In this document: piece by piece, positions 13,801 through 23,720 of the stretch | Numbering within the stretch: the stretch's first letter is position 1 | Layout of the letters: every line of letters starts with the position of its first letter | DNA from: Cristatella mucedo | Taxonomy: Eukaryota > Bryozoa > Phylactolaemata > Cristatellidae | Direction of reading: 5' to 3' | DNA length: 64,000 nucleotides | Assembly: GCA_009760855.2 (NCBI GenBank) | Contig: WPIO01000007.1 | Coordinates: 3,506,001-3,570,000 of the forward strand | Translations under genes and position numbers: made by a program | Notes under the pieces: model-generated | Databases searched by the model: none | Told to the model about the DNA's origin: nothing | What the model saw: the letters and a program-made list of their open reading frames with translations, nothing else

Positions 13801-15425
13801 CTCCTGGGCTATCACGGCCATAGGAGGTGAGCCGTGATGGCACACTAGGTAAGGCGGTTGCTTTCACGACCTCGGTCCCGAGGCCGTGGGTTCGATTCCT
13901 GCAGTGGGCGGTTCTTTATCGCCACTGCAAGCCGTGGTGATAGCCGTAAAGGCTCTTCTGTCGCTATAAAAAAGAGGCTGTTTAATCAGCTAGGATTAGA
14001 GACAATTACCTGGCTTGCAATGGGCAATAAAAGATTACCCCATGCAGGACTCGAATCCACGACCTGGTTTGTGAAGTGAGCATATAACCCCTAGCCCCCC
14101 CCCCCTGTTTGTTTCGGTTACGCCGCTCCAGCTGCCCTTCACGCGAGTTACAAAGGCACTTAAGGCTTGCAGCACGGTCTCCGCTGCCCCAGGAGGCTAA
14201 AAAGTCGCAATAGTAGGCAAGGTCTCCGCCTCCGCAGCTTCACTAGGGCGGGTAAGCTCTGCCCGGGAGCATACGGCTTGCTTGGGCAGGGGTGAGCCGT
14301 AATGGCTCACTATGTAAGGCGGTTGCTTTTCACGACCTCGGCCCCGAGGTCGTGGATTCGAATCCTGCGGTGGGCGATCCTTTATCGCCACTGCAAGAGG
14401 TGGTGATATCCGCAAAGGCTCCTCTGTCGCTATACAAAAAGAAGCTGCTAAATCAGCTAGCATTTATTTATTTATTTATTAGACGTCCTAAAAAAACCCG
14501 GCTGTTACAGTCTCGGGCCTTGGGTGGCAGCAACGACCTAAATCTCCTAGTTCATAATTTCGCTGAGGCTACGAGCTTATCTTCTATGCTTTTCACAGAG
14601 AATGGCCGTAAAACAGCAATCAGCAAGTAACAAACTTGCTGCAAACGCGATCTGAAAGTGAGAAGGCACCCTCCAGCCTATGTGGACCCGCCAAAGTCAA
14701 GGTTCCGCCTGGTTTGGAGAACTCCTGGGTTGGCAGTCATCGAGTTAAAGGTGCCTCGCTTGATAAACGCCAACTTCGAGACGCTGGGAAGACCAGTTGG
14801 TAGGCAGATCTCTGCTCGCAGCCCAAGAAGTACGGATGTAATTAATACACGGCTCCGAAGCAAGCAAAATACCCACTTCCTGCGGCCGATATAGGCACCG
14901 GGTCAAACGGTGAGCTTGCAAGCGCTTTATCGAGTGTCGCTAATACTTGAGGCGTATCGTGTCACTGACGCGAGTCACGTCCGCAGCCAGGCAAGCGCGG
15001 TAAGCACGGCCCAGCCGCGCGCGGTAGCGTTTCGCGCTTGCGCTGACCGCGAGCTCGCCCCAACGCCGAACCTGCGGCGGCGACTCAAGAGCCGACAGAT
15101 GCCGTCAAAGGCGGCGCTCCGGCGAGCGAGCGCGTGGCGCGGCGCTCGCTCGCCGAAGCGCTGCGCGAAGCGCAACCTACCAGCACAGACCGGCGAGGTT
15201 GCCGGCAGCTGTTAGGAAGTCGGCAACGGACAAAAAGACCAGCAGTCTGCGGCCCGGCGAGCGTATGTCCTTCACCCGGGCGTAAAGGGCGACAATGCTC
15301 GAAGACCCGGCCATGGACAGGACGGCGAAGAGCAGCGACGGCCAGAAGTAGAGCTGCGTAAGCAGCCCGCGCGCATACCGACCGCCCCAGTCGTCGGACC
15401 ACGAGCAGTTGCTTCCATTCGTCAT
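4674..15425 (-). CDS. GPR157: GPR157-like seven-transmembrane receptor, four coding exons
   Basis: The model is complement(join(4674..4865, 9713..9931, 11905..12343, 15181..15425)): 245+439+219+192 = 1095 nt, 364 aa plus stop. Phases agree at every junction, and human GPR157 is about 335 aa. Exon 1 carries a short N-terminus with two N-glycosylation sequons (NGS, NCS) and TM1-TM2. Exon 2 carries TM3-TM5, a Cys at the TM3 start (MACQVQ) and a Cys in extracellular loop 2 (DQC, YWCW). Exon 3 carries TM6 (KLLFVPLVFI, then VRFVL), and exon 4 carries TM7 (QGLLNCLVF, TTRAIR) and a Ser/Thr-containing tail. The order and spacing of GKAYEVLT, PLVFI, VRFVL and NC(L)VF follow GPR157, an orphan receptor of the cAMP-receptor-like class; the mouse protein has been reported in primary cilia with Gq coupling. 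The family call rests on remembered family features, not a search. I infer a plasma-membrane or ciliary receptor. Ligand and coupling in this organism are unknown. Confidence 0.88.
5355..5549 (-). mobile_element. tRNA-derived SINE family 1
   Basis: On the minus strand it runs head (GGTGAGCCGTGATGG, box A-like), box B (GGGTTCGATTCC), body (TTATC.CCACTGCAAG.GGTGG), tail segment (CAGCCTC..) and a TTTATT-type tail. It lies in intron 3 of the receptor gene. Confidence 0.8.
5608..5765 (+). mobile_element. L2-like LINE family A 3' end
   Basis: The 3' UTR phrase TTTCTTTGCAGCAAATG, the hairpin and (ATT)n are present. The piece is 5'-truncated to about 160 bases. Confidence 0.7.
5880..6235 (+). mobile_element. 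LINE family C 3' end
   Basis: It resembles 44440-44930: a CCCC.GTGAACCTG segment, TGCATGATTCAG, then a hairpin-like end (AAAGCACCT... AAGTTCCCTTAGGATGCT). The coding part is almost absent. Confidence 0.5.
6236..7427. other. unassigned interval inside intron 3
   Basis: AT-rich sequence with no supported exon. The last about 180 bases (7250-7427) faintly resemble antisense LINE 3' coding sequence, but I could not place them. Confidence 0.4.
7428..7720 (-). mobile_element. LINE family B 3' end
   Basis: An antisense ACATT tail, GTAACTCCACAAAG and the 3' coding segment with the GCATTCGGTAGCCAACAG phrase shared by other B copies. Confidence 0.7.
7721..8560 (-). mobile_element. degraded L2-like LINE fragment
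   Basis: It follows the L2 ORF antisense from the C-terminal region to RT block C (ATGACATCAGCTGGAAGAAG, GAGGTACCACATA) with heavy divergence. It lies in intron 3. 8561-9229 holds nothing recognised. Confidence 0.55.
9230..9600 (-). mobile_element. LINE family B-like RT fragment
   Basis: It is antisense and resembles 10800-11150 (GGGTGCCTTGTGATTAGG, TCGTTTAGTTTAATGAA, CTCGGTATAAATGGAGAATAG). It is heavily mutated. Confidence 0.5.
9713..9931 (-). CDS. GPR157: GPR157-like exon 3 (intracellular loop 3, TM6)
   Basis: The exon holds 73 complete codons, residues 229-301, phase 0 at both ends. The acceptor is GCTCTCTTGCAG|TCG and the donor is CTGCAG|GTAAGC. The exon begins SQQAAQWPSSNWDTD (loop 3), then RKLLFVPLVFIISRIFGIVR (TM6) and VSEYMAPLQ leading into TM7. 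Only about 12 intron bases separate the acceptor from the (ACATT)n tail of a LINE in the intron. Confidence 0.87.
9943..11415 (-). mobile_element. LINE family B copy within intron 2 of the receptor gene
   Basis: It lies in sense with the receptor gene. From 3' to 5' it has an (ACATT)n tail (9943-9957), a 3' UTR, a C-terminal coding part, RT (10716-11282) and upstream RT to about 11415. It is nearly identical over the RT to 26890-27545 but has a different 3' flank. Its tail stops about 12 bases from the exon 3 acceptor. Confidence 0.85.
10716..11282 (-). pseudogene. family B reverse transcriptase fragment with altered active site
   Basis: A 188-codon frame spans AAFDTIDHDVLLERL to the block around NLGAVFRQLPT. 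Where RTs of this type read PQGSVLGPLLFS it reads PQGSRPRSLAVL, explained by one extra C. The YADD box reads YAADAQ, so the first catalytic aspartate is alanine. It cannot encode a working RT as it stands. The same lesions occur at 26799-27542 and around 1800-1915. Confidence 0.8.
11905..12343 (-). CDS. GPR157: GPR157-like exon 2 (TM3-TM5)
   Basis: The exon completes codon 82 as Trp, then adds residues 83-228. The acceptor chosen is TGTGTGTCCTCAG|G, which has the best pyrimidine tract. A second in-phase acceptor at 12307 (TTGGAG|C) would shorten extracellular loop 1 by 12 residues and match the human length more closely. An acceptor between them would create a TGA at the junction. The donor CGACAG|GTAAGA at 11905 is close to consensus. 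Key segments are WSTFSSISSFSWSVVIAVNIF (TM3), LAVLSHFLCWGMGITIV (TM4), YWCW in loop 2 and GKAYEVLTVAITVVLFFL (TM5). Confidence 0.87.
12526..13290 (-). mobile_element. L2-like LINE family A, 5'-truncated copy in intron 1
   Basis: Antisense (ATT)n, hairpin, 3' UTR and the last about 500 bases of the ORF (ACAIRRLQLVQNSAARLVCRE on the minus strand). It ends near the CLDKDTTSKLVHAF region. Confidence 0.8.
13440..13668 (+). mobile_element. L2-like LINE family A 3' end in intron 1
   Basis: Only the 3' UTR (CATTTCCCTTTGCAGCAAATG), hairpin and (ATT)n remain. It is antisense to the receptor gene. Confidence 0.8.
13677..13822 (-). mobile_element. tRNA-derived SINE family 1 (diverged)
   Basis: It reads antisense from AGCTGATTTAACAGCC to the head CTATCACGGCC. 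It abuts the next SINE head to head. Confidence 0.65.
13826..13995 (+). mobile_element. tRNA-derived SINE family 1
   Basis: Head GGTGAGCCGTGATGGCAC, box B GGGTTCGATTCC, body with TTTATCGCCACTGCAAG, end GAGGCTGTTTAATCAGCTAG. Well preserved. Confidence 0.8.
13996..14096 (-). mobile_element. tRNA-related SINE fragment
   Basis: Antisense box B (GGACTCGAATCCACGACC) next to GGGCAATAAAAGATT, as in SINE-type heads elsewhere in the window. It ends in a C13-type run. Confidence 0.45.
14291..14480 (+). mobile_element. tRNA-derived SINE family 1
   Basis: Head GGTGAGCCGTAATGGCTCAC, box B GGATTCGAATCC, body and end as in the other copies, then a (TTTA)n tail at 14461-14480. It lies in intron 1. Confidence 0.82.
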
Positions 15426-15960
15426 GGCTCCGGCAGAGTAGCGGACAACCGAAGCTACAGCCCGCCTCGCCGATAGCGGCGACGGCCCGCTGCCGGTGCG
15501 AGACTGTTCTCGGGCAGGACTCTCTCGGAGAGCGCGCGCAACGCGGTCTTTCAGCGTCGCCTCACATGACACCCACGATCACGGAAGTAATCAAACCGGA
15601 TGTATTAGGATGAGGCCTGTGCGTTATACCTCCCCCCTGCCAGTCCCCGCCCCTCCCTGCAGAGCGGTGCGTCTGGCGATCCAGATGTTTTCCAGGGTTT
15701 AGTCAGCCGCACCCGCGAGGCAGGTCACGAGACGTTGCTGCCGAGTCAGCTGAGAGCTCGCCGGCAGACGCAAAACAAGCCAAATTCGAAAGGCCGCGGA
15801 AAGAAGTCGGGCCAGGGTTTTGGGGGACGGCGTTCCTTAGTAGAGTGCCCGGCTCGCGTCGCTTCTCCCACGTCTTCGTTCTCGCTCGACGCAGCCCTGC
15901 GAAGTCTTAGCGAACCTTAGGCAGTTGCTAAGTCGCAACTGCCTAAGGCTTATACACGCC
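14980..15960 (-). promoter_or_regulatory. CpG-rich region around exon 1 of the receptor gene
   Basis: Dense CG dinucleotides (many GCGC, CGCG and CCGC clusters) contrast with the AT-richer flanks. The patch spans the receptor start codon and about 500 bases upstream, as expected for a CpG-type promoter. I see no convincing TATA box, and no transcription start can be set from sequence. 15960-16500 holds nothing I recognise. Confidence 0.45.
15181..15425 (-). CDS. GPR157: GPR157-like exon 1 (start codon, TM1, TM2)
   Basis: This exon encodes residues 1-81 and two bases of codon 82. The ATG at 15425-15423 is the first in-frame ATG, because the longer open frame upstream begins only at a GTG. The start reads MTNGSNCSW and is followed by a hydrophobic TM1 (LYFWPSLLFAVLSMAG) and the TM2 motif LLVFLSVADFLTAAG. 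The donor CTG|GTAGGT falls one base before an in-frame TAG, so splicing there is needed to keep the frame open. The exon lies in CpG-rich sequence. Confidence 0.85.
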
Positions 15961-16529
15961 TGAGATCCTACCGGTCACACTCGCGCACTCGTAGAACCCG
16001 GCTGCAGTTACTCACGATTCGCCCTTCCGCGTCGATCGCAGGATCCGGCTGCGCAGAGACAATGTCTGTCTAATCGCTTCACAGAATTCCCTCTTTCGGC
16101 GGACGGGAGGTGTTGTATGACAGTGTCTCAGGCGGCGGCTGTTCTAGCGGGAGTCTCACGGAGACACAGCGGGCGCACGCGTGCGGTAAACGAGACTCTG
16201 CTTTATTACTCCCAACTGGCACATATATGGAAGCCCGATCAATCGCAGCAGACGACACGAAATACAATCTGCATTAGTGGCCCAACGCTGCACTGCTTCA
16301 ATGGCTTAACTATTGGCCACAGGTGAGGCATGTACATTAGTGTCGGGCGCTTCACTAATTACAGCAGCAGTAGCCGCACACGCACACAGCAAAGGCCTAG
16401 CAGCACTGGGGACGCAGCCACGGAGTCGCGGGACGAAGACTGCCGCGCCCCAACGTGCGGTGGACAATTCGACACACTGGAGCGTCTCTCTAGCTCTCCA
16501 TCGAGCAGTTGATTTTAACCATGCTTCCT

Positions 16530-16985
16530 TTAATGTATCTCCATCGGGAACTCCACAAAGCTATGAAGACTATGTTGGCGTTACGCAGGAGAGTTTTGTT
16601 TAGTGCACCCACAGCTTCGGCGGCTTGCGTTACGTATTCCAGTGCACGTAAAGCGCCGAGAAAAAGATCAAGTTCTCTGTGGGCGCTAAACAAACGTATT
16701 TCTTACGCAACGACAGCTACTCTCCTACTGCCGACTATGGCTCGTCGTTTTCAGCGGTCCTGAGCTGCTACTTCTATGCTACTCACTACCTCAACTGCTC
16801 TCCTGACCCTGCTATGCTTCCCACTTTCTCTCTGCTGCGTGAGACGAAGTCTGTTGGCTACCGAATGCGTACCGAAAGCCGCTTAGGCTGTGAGTGCGCT
16901 ATACAAAACTCTCCTGCGTAACACCCACTTGGTCTTTATGACTTTGTGGAGTTACAGACGGAGATACATAACATTACATTATTAT
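16530..16985. mobile_element. LINE family B/L2 mosaic
   Basis: Three pieces: an antisense B tail (16530-16625), a short L2-like hairpin (GTAAAGCGCC to GGGCGCTAAAC, about 16650-16692), and a sense B 3' end (16703-16985) ending in a diverged ACATT tail and ATT units. Confidence 0.6.
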
Positions 16986-17096
16986 TATTGGGCGTTTCCT
17001 GCATCCACAGGCGCGGCAGCGCTTGCACATCTGAGCATGAGAGCTCGTGTGCTAGAGAGGGTTGAATCATGCATACAAGTGAAACAATAATTATAA

Positions 17097-17725
17097 TAGC
17101 AACAATGCACTTGATAAAGCGCCCTCAGAGAACTCAAATCTTATTCTAGGTGCTATATATTTGCTGCAAAGGAAACACGGTCGAATGCTGAGTGGTATCA
17201 TGCTAGATAAACAACAAGAATGACATGGTTAGGGGTTAGGGGTTAAGTTAGGGGTGACATGCAGAAGGTCAGCATGCAAGTGTGGTTAGTGGCAGCATGC
17301 ACAGTGTCAGCACGCATAAGCTTATAAAAGACACATCACATGGACCCACTAAATGTTGTCCTAAATAAGTACGCTTTCAAGTTCTTTTTTAATATGGTCA
17401 AGTCAAGGGATGTCGTGACGCAAGTTGGAAGTGAGCTCTAGGCATTGGGAGCATACGAACTAAATGCATACTTGCCGAAGGATTTGAGGTTTGTACGAGG
17501 TGTAGGTAAACAGTTAGATTCAAAAAAGCGGGTGGTGCGATGCTTGGCCTGATGGGGGAGTAGATCTGATTGGTAGGCTGGAGACAAAGAATGAAGGGAC
17601 CTACAAGTGAGAGACAAAACCTTGAAGTCAATCCGTTGCTTGTCCGTTGCTTGACTGGTAGCCAGTGAAGGTCGGCGAGAAGTGGTGTGATGTGGCAACT
17701 GCGACGCGAACGACAGGCAAGCCAA
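17097..17725 (-). mobile_element. L2-like LINE family A, 5'-truncated copy
   Basis: Antisense hairpin, 3' UTR and C-terminal ORF. It contains a small tandem duplication of TCCGTTGCTTG near 17634. Confidence 0.78.
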
Positions 17726-17841
17726 AACAAGCATGAAAAGTGTTTGGCTTTTTTCAGAACTATATTTTTTAACAATTTCTTTAAGAATTGCATCGGCAAT
17801 GTGCTACCGTTGCTGGCGTGCCCCCTCCCCCCACTGTTGTT

Positions 17842-20576
17842 TTATAATAATATAATAATAATATTGCACTTGATAAAGCGCCCTCAGAGAACTTAATCTC
17901 TTTCTAGGCGCTTTACATTTGCTGCAAAGTGATACGCAATAGAATAGTAAGTAAAATCATGCTTGAAAAACAAACAAAATGAATAACATGGTTAGGGGTT
18001 ACATGCACTGGGTCAGCATGCAAATGTGGTTAGTGGCAGCATGAACAGTGTCAGCACGCATAAGCACATCGAGGACGAATCACAAGGACCCACTAAATGC
18101 TGTCCTAAATAGGTATGTTTTTAAGTTTCTTTTAAATGTGGTCAGGTCAGGGGATGTTCTGATGCAGGTCGGGAGGGAGTTCCAGGCTGTGGGAGCATAC
18201 GAGCTAAATGCACGGTCTCCAAAGGATTTAAGGTTTGTACGAGGTATTTCTAGACTGTTGGATTCCGAAAAGCGAGTGGTACGATGCTTTGCCTGATGGG
18301 GTAGTATCTCTGAAAGATAGGCTGGAGCCATAGAATGAAGAGACCTAAAAGTGAGCGACACAACCTTGAAGTCAATCCGTTGCTTGACTGGTAACCAGTG
18401 CAGGTCGGCGAGAAGTGGAGTAATGTGGCAACTGCGACGCTCACGACAGACAAGCCTAGCTGCAGAGTTTTGCACCTGCTGCAATCGCCTGATCGCACAT
18501 GCTGGTAGGCCAGTAAGCAGTGAGTTGCAGAAGTCGAGACGAGATGTCACGAATGCATGGACCAACTTGGACGTGGTAACCTTATCTAAACAAGCCCTAA
18601 TTTTAGCAATGTTATGAAGCTGAAAATAGGCTGATTTGACTGTGGAGCTGATGTGGTCGTCTAACGAGAGGTCGCTTTGGAATATGACACCTAGATTTCG
18701 AGCTGATGCAACTGGAGATATGCTGGCAGAGCCAATTTTGAAAGTCAGCCTTTCCAATTTCTGAACCACACTGTTTTGCTCATAACTAGTAAGTTAGTTT
18801 TATCATCGTTTAGTTTTAGAAAATTTGCTGCCATCCATGATCGGATGTCATGAATGCATGCAGCAAGTGAGTTGAGAGAATTTGAGGTGCTCGAAGGCTG
18901 GGAGGGATCAAAGCAAAGGTACAACTGAGTGTCATCCGCATAGAAGTGAAAGCCTAGATTGTGCTTGGCAATCACATCAGCGAGAGGGAGAGTATAAACG
19001 GTGAAAAGGACCGGACCTAGCACAGAGCCCTGAGGTACTCCATATTTTAGAGGTACTTCAGATGATCTTTGTCCATTTACGTCAACACTCTGGAGTCTCC
19101 CACTGAGATAGGACCTGAACCACTGCAGAGCAGTGCCAGTGATGCCCAGGCGAGATGAGAGGCACTCTAGAAGTACTTTGTGATCGATGGTATCAAAAGC
19201 TGCCGAAAGATCGAGCAAAACAAGAAAGAGACACTCTACCCATGTCTGCATTCCTAAGTAGGTCGTTGTATACCCGAAGCAATGCTGACTCTGTGGAGTG
19301 ATTAGCTCTAAAGCCAGACTGGAACTTACTAGCAAGGTGTGAGGTTTCGATATACGAGTTCAGCTGGTCTGCCGCGACCCGTTCCAGTGTCTTTGATAGG
19401 AATGGTAGAAGGGAGACTGGGCGGTAGTTGCTTAAGTTCTCTTGGTCTAGTGTAGCTTTCTTGAGATGTGGCCTGACTACAGCTTTTTTGAAAGGTGCTG
19501 GGACCTGACCTGAGGCTAATGACATATTAATGATGTTGGTTATGCATGGCAGCAGCAGATCAATGCAACGTAGGAGCAGGACAGTGGGAATAGGGTCCAG
19601 TGGACTTGTTGTCTTCTTTGATTGAGATACGAGCTTTAGGACTATGTCACTGGTGACCTGTTTAAATGCAGACATTGAGGCGCAGCCAGGAACCGAGGAA
19701 CAGCATTCTAGTGGGAAGGTTGTCATCGCAGGGATGGATTCCCTGATTTTGTCTATCTTCTGCACAAAGAATCGAGAGAAGCGATCGGCTAGATCATCAC
19801 AAGGATCATCAGGTAAGGAGCTAACCTGGGAACGGTTGAGGAGATGGTTTATTGTCGACATCAGCATTTTTGGATTGTGCATCTGTGATTCAACAATGTT
19901 TCTATAGAAGCTAGACTTAGCCTTTGCTAGGATCGATTGGTACGACCTACAGTAGTCTTCATATGCCTGTCGATGGACAGTTAGTCCGGATCTTTTGTAT
20001 GCCTTTTCAAGCTTTCGTTTAGTAGACTTGGCTAGTTTAATGTCTGTGGTAAACCATAGGCCGTCTGGGCTGGGGCGCACAGTGCGCTTTGTCAAAGGTG
20101 CAAACTCGTCGAGCGTGTCAGCTAGTGTCGTGTTGTAGCAATCTACCAGTGATGACAGATCGGAGGGAGGACTGAGCAGCAAAGGTGAAGCAGATATGCT
20201 CGCACGGACAGCATCGATGTCAAGGGTCTTGAGGTTTCGCGATTCACAGGTTATTTTAGAGGAGAATGTGGGCACACACTGTAGATTGAATGAGATCTGC
20301 ATGTGGTCAGATAAGCAGGATTTGGTGATAACTGGTGATGACAAAGTGCAGTTATATGAGAAAATTTGGTCGAGTGTGTGACCCTTGATGTGGGTAGGGC
20401 ACATGAGCCACAAGAGATAGTGAGTCTGTCAATGTACGAAATTCGGTGCTGAAAGCGTCAGATTAGTTATCAAGTGAACGTTGAAATCACCCATAACGAG
20501 GAAGGATCGATTTCTTGCACACAGAATCGAAATGAGATCGGAGAAATCTGAGATAAAGGAGGATTTGGTACCTGGT
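17842..20576 (-). mobile_element. L2-like LINE family A, 5'-truncated copy in inverted orientation
   Basis: It matches 58212-60950 base for base over long stretches, in the opposite orientation. It starts inside the endonuclease (homology stops at GGTACCTGGT, about 20576) and ends in (ATT)n at 17842-17864. YADD is intact. Two small frame breaks are visible against the plus copy: an extra T near 19222 (before AAFDTIDH) and a one-base loss near 18770 (after NLLVM). Confidence 0.9.
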
Positions 20577-20790
20577 TTTGCCCCCATCCGGACTCACACA
20601 GCTCCGCCCGAGCAATGGGTGCGATGCGTACCTACTCATTAAGCACTGCAGTCGGGCAGCATCGGCTGATTAAGGCCAATTTAACTAGGAAGTGAAAGGC
20701 AGGTCATCGGAGCCTGCAAACGTAGCAGTGACCTACTTCCTGCGTGTGCATTGCCCTGTACGCAGGCAATGCCCTTTGTCTTTCTTTTCT

Positions 20791-21060
<270 letters not shown>

Positions 21061-21356
21061 CTCTCTTCGCGCCTCATACTCCGGAGCAGCATTCCTGACG
21101 GTTACTACACCAGAATGTACGCTCACCCGCCTGGTCGCCAGCGTACAATACAGCCGTCGTCGTCTCATCCACAACAAGTATGCGAGTACATCGTTCATCA
21201 TTGCTGTTCGTCGCGCCCCCATCGCCGCGCAGGCGAGTCCTGCAAAGTAACCGAAATCTAGGATCGAAGTAATAGCACATGTGCTAATCCGCTGCTAGAG
21301 TTTCGCTACTCTATAATTAAACATTGGTACTGCGTGCTCAGAGAACTATCTAGGCA

Positions 21357-21835
21357 CATGTAATGTAATGTATCTCCGTCAGTAACTCCACAAAGTCATA
21401 AAGACCATGTGGGCGTTACGCAGGAGAGTTTTGTATAGCGCACTCACAGCCTAAGCGGCTTTCGGTACGCATTCGGTAGCCATCAGACTTCGTCTCACGC
21501 AACAAAGAGAAAGTGGGAAGCATAGCAGAGTTAGGAGAGCAGTTGAGGTAGTGAGTAGCATAGAAGTAGCAGTTCAGGACCGCTGAAAAAGATGTGCCAT
21601 AGTCGGCAGTTGGAGAGTAGATGTCGTTGCGTAAGAATTGTGGAAGCGAATTCCACAGTCTAGGACCTGCAGAGCTAAAGCTTCTGTCGCCAACTGTCTT
21701 TAAGCGGAGGAATGGGACAGCTAATTTATTGTCCACACAGGACCTGAGGGCGCGAACAGGCTGAAACTGATGTAGCAGTTCAGCTAGGTATGAAGGAGCC
21801 AAGCCGTGCCGGGCCTTGTGGGTCAGCGACATGAC
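21357..21835 (-). mobile_element. LINE family B 3' end
   Basis: Antisense ACATT tail, 3' UTR and an intact 138-codon C-terminal frame (HKARHGLAPSYLAELLHQFQP... LKTVGDRSFSSAGPRLWNSLP). Confidence 0.8.
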
Positions 21836-21854
21836 GACTGCTGGAAACGAAGCG

Positions 21855-22565
21855 TGTCAATTGGTTAACGATAACATGCACAGTCAGCACACATAAGCGT
21901 GAGAAGGACTGTTTGCATCGACCCAAATCCTGCGAGGAACGGTTGACGTTTTAGATTCACATAATTGTAGTCAAGAGGAGAGTGGTTGTGACGTCAGTCG
22001 AGAGTGGGCTACAGGCTCTGGCAGCACATCAACTAAACGTACGGCCTTCAAACGATTTTTTGGTTAGATGCACAGCTCAACGACATGCGTCAGAAGAGCG
22101 GTCGGTAAGATGCCTAGCCGAGCTTGGAAATAGCTCGGAAAGGTCCGCCGCAGCGAGAGAGCGGCGGGCCTGCAGCTGAGTACAAAACCTCGAAGCCGAT
22201 ACGCGGCTCGGTGGGGCGACTAGTGCAGGTCAAAGGTGAGAGAAGCGGCTTCGTCTGGCTACGTTCGGCCGCATCCGCGAGAGACCATTCTAGCTGCAGC
22301 ATGCGGCGCCAGCTGCTAGCGCCTTTTTCGCACCTGCGAGTAGAGAGCGACAGAAGTCGGGACCGCGAAAATGCTACAAATGCCACGAGTGCCTGAGTCA
22401 GCTCAGTGACGTTGTACCCTTTCTAAGTAGGCGGCAAACTTTACAAATTGTAACTAGCTGAAGTAAGCCAGATTTTACTGTGGAGCTGATGTGGTTGTCT
22501 AATGAAAGTTCGCTTTGGTACAAGACAGCCAGACTGCGTTGAGATGCTACAGGAGCTACGGGTAG
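21855..22565 (-). mobile_element. degraded, GC-drifted L2-like LINE fragment
   Basis: The antisense L2 3' UTR and C-terminal ORF layout can be followed (ACTGTGGAGCTGATGTGGTTG at its 5' side), with unusually GC-rich changes at 22100-22350. 22566-23439 shows nothing recognisable. Confidence 0.5.
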
Positions 22566-23439
22566 TCCTTACTTGGCATCATTTCAGTTACCTTCGGTAG
22601 AATCGCTACGAGCTCTGGCCTGCTAAATAAAAATGCTTCCTAAATCTCACCACCCTTTAATTTCTTTTACGGTGAATCTGTCAATGCCGGACTTCTTTTA
22701 CAAAAAACAGCGAGTCATCCTGGTTTGATTCTACGAGCATCTAAGTACGGTAAAGGGCTAATGGTACTGTAGTCCGGCCGTTCGAATAATGGAAAGCCTC
22801 AGAAGAAATGTATGGCTACAGAGGTGCCCTGGCCAATTGATGTTAGGCATATTTTTCGTCTGATTCGTAATATTTTTTAGCAGAATGCTCAGATTAAAAT
22901 TTGCTCCTTAGTTAGCGTTATGTAGCCCGAGTCTCCCACGATCAGATCGCGTTCAGGACTAGCAGCAATTTTAAGTAGGGGCCAAGCTTTAAGTGGGCCC
23001 GCGGAGAGTTGTCAGGGCAACCCAAAATGGGGGTTACCACAAGGGGTGGCCTCTAAAGATACTTTTTTTCATAAGCCTCTTCGATACAGAGATTTAGTCA
23101 CCCACATTAGGTTATACGAATTTGTGTAGATGTGGTGAGCAGTCCTCGGCAGAGCTTTTTCAGCTCGATGAGTCTCTACGTATCCGAGAGTGGCTGGAAT
23201 TGTTTTTAGACAAAGCTATAACAAGTTTCCTTGGAGATCGGCTACAGGGACAGACTATCAGACTCGACACTTCTGAGACGTAGAAGCTTCGAAGTGCAGC
23301 CTCAAGCGCAGCCTGCAAAACCTAAAAAGGTGCTATTAGATTATTAATAGTAGATCCTCTAATAAACTATCCCTGCGTGCAGCAAGCTTCCACGGCTCTA
23401 CTGGGGAGTGAGTGTTTCAGATAGGCACGCCCCGAGCAT

Positions 23440-23720
23440 GAGAAGGCAGTGAATTACAAGTGAGGCGATGTGAAAATCGATTCGCTGATCGATTGGGAGC
23501 TCCAGTACTGATCGAGTGATGTGTAGCAATGTGGTAGCTGCGACTTAAATGCTGAAAAGCCTGGCCGCGGAGTTTTGAAGCAGCTGTAAGCGTTTGCTTG
23601 CTGGAAAACCTGCGTGTAGAGAATTACTGGAGTCTGATGGATGTCGCAATTGAATGGGCTAACTAGGCTGCGGTGTCCTCGTCGATAAACACCAAAATCT
23701 GTAAATATCACCTACGCTGC
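23440..23720 (-). mobile_element. degraded L2-like LINE fragment
   Basis: Antisense C-terminal ORF remnant (GATTGGGAGCTCCAGTAC, GGAGTTTTGAAGCAGCTGTAAGCG). Confidence 0.5.

Noticed and set aside
13826..13910. True tRNA gene from box A and box B
   Set aside because: No closed acceptor stem, a SINE body follows, and several copies share the full SINE layout.
15426..15572. N-terminal extension of the receptor exon 1 frame
   Set aside because: The extension has no ATG; it opens only at GTG, and the N-terminus from MTNGSNCSW fits a short extracellular tail.
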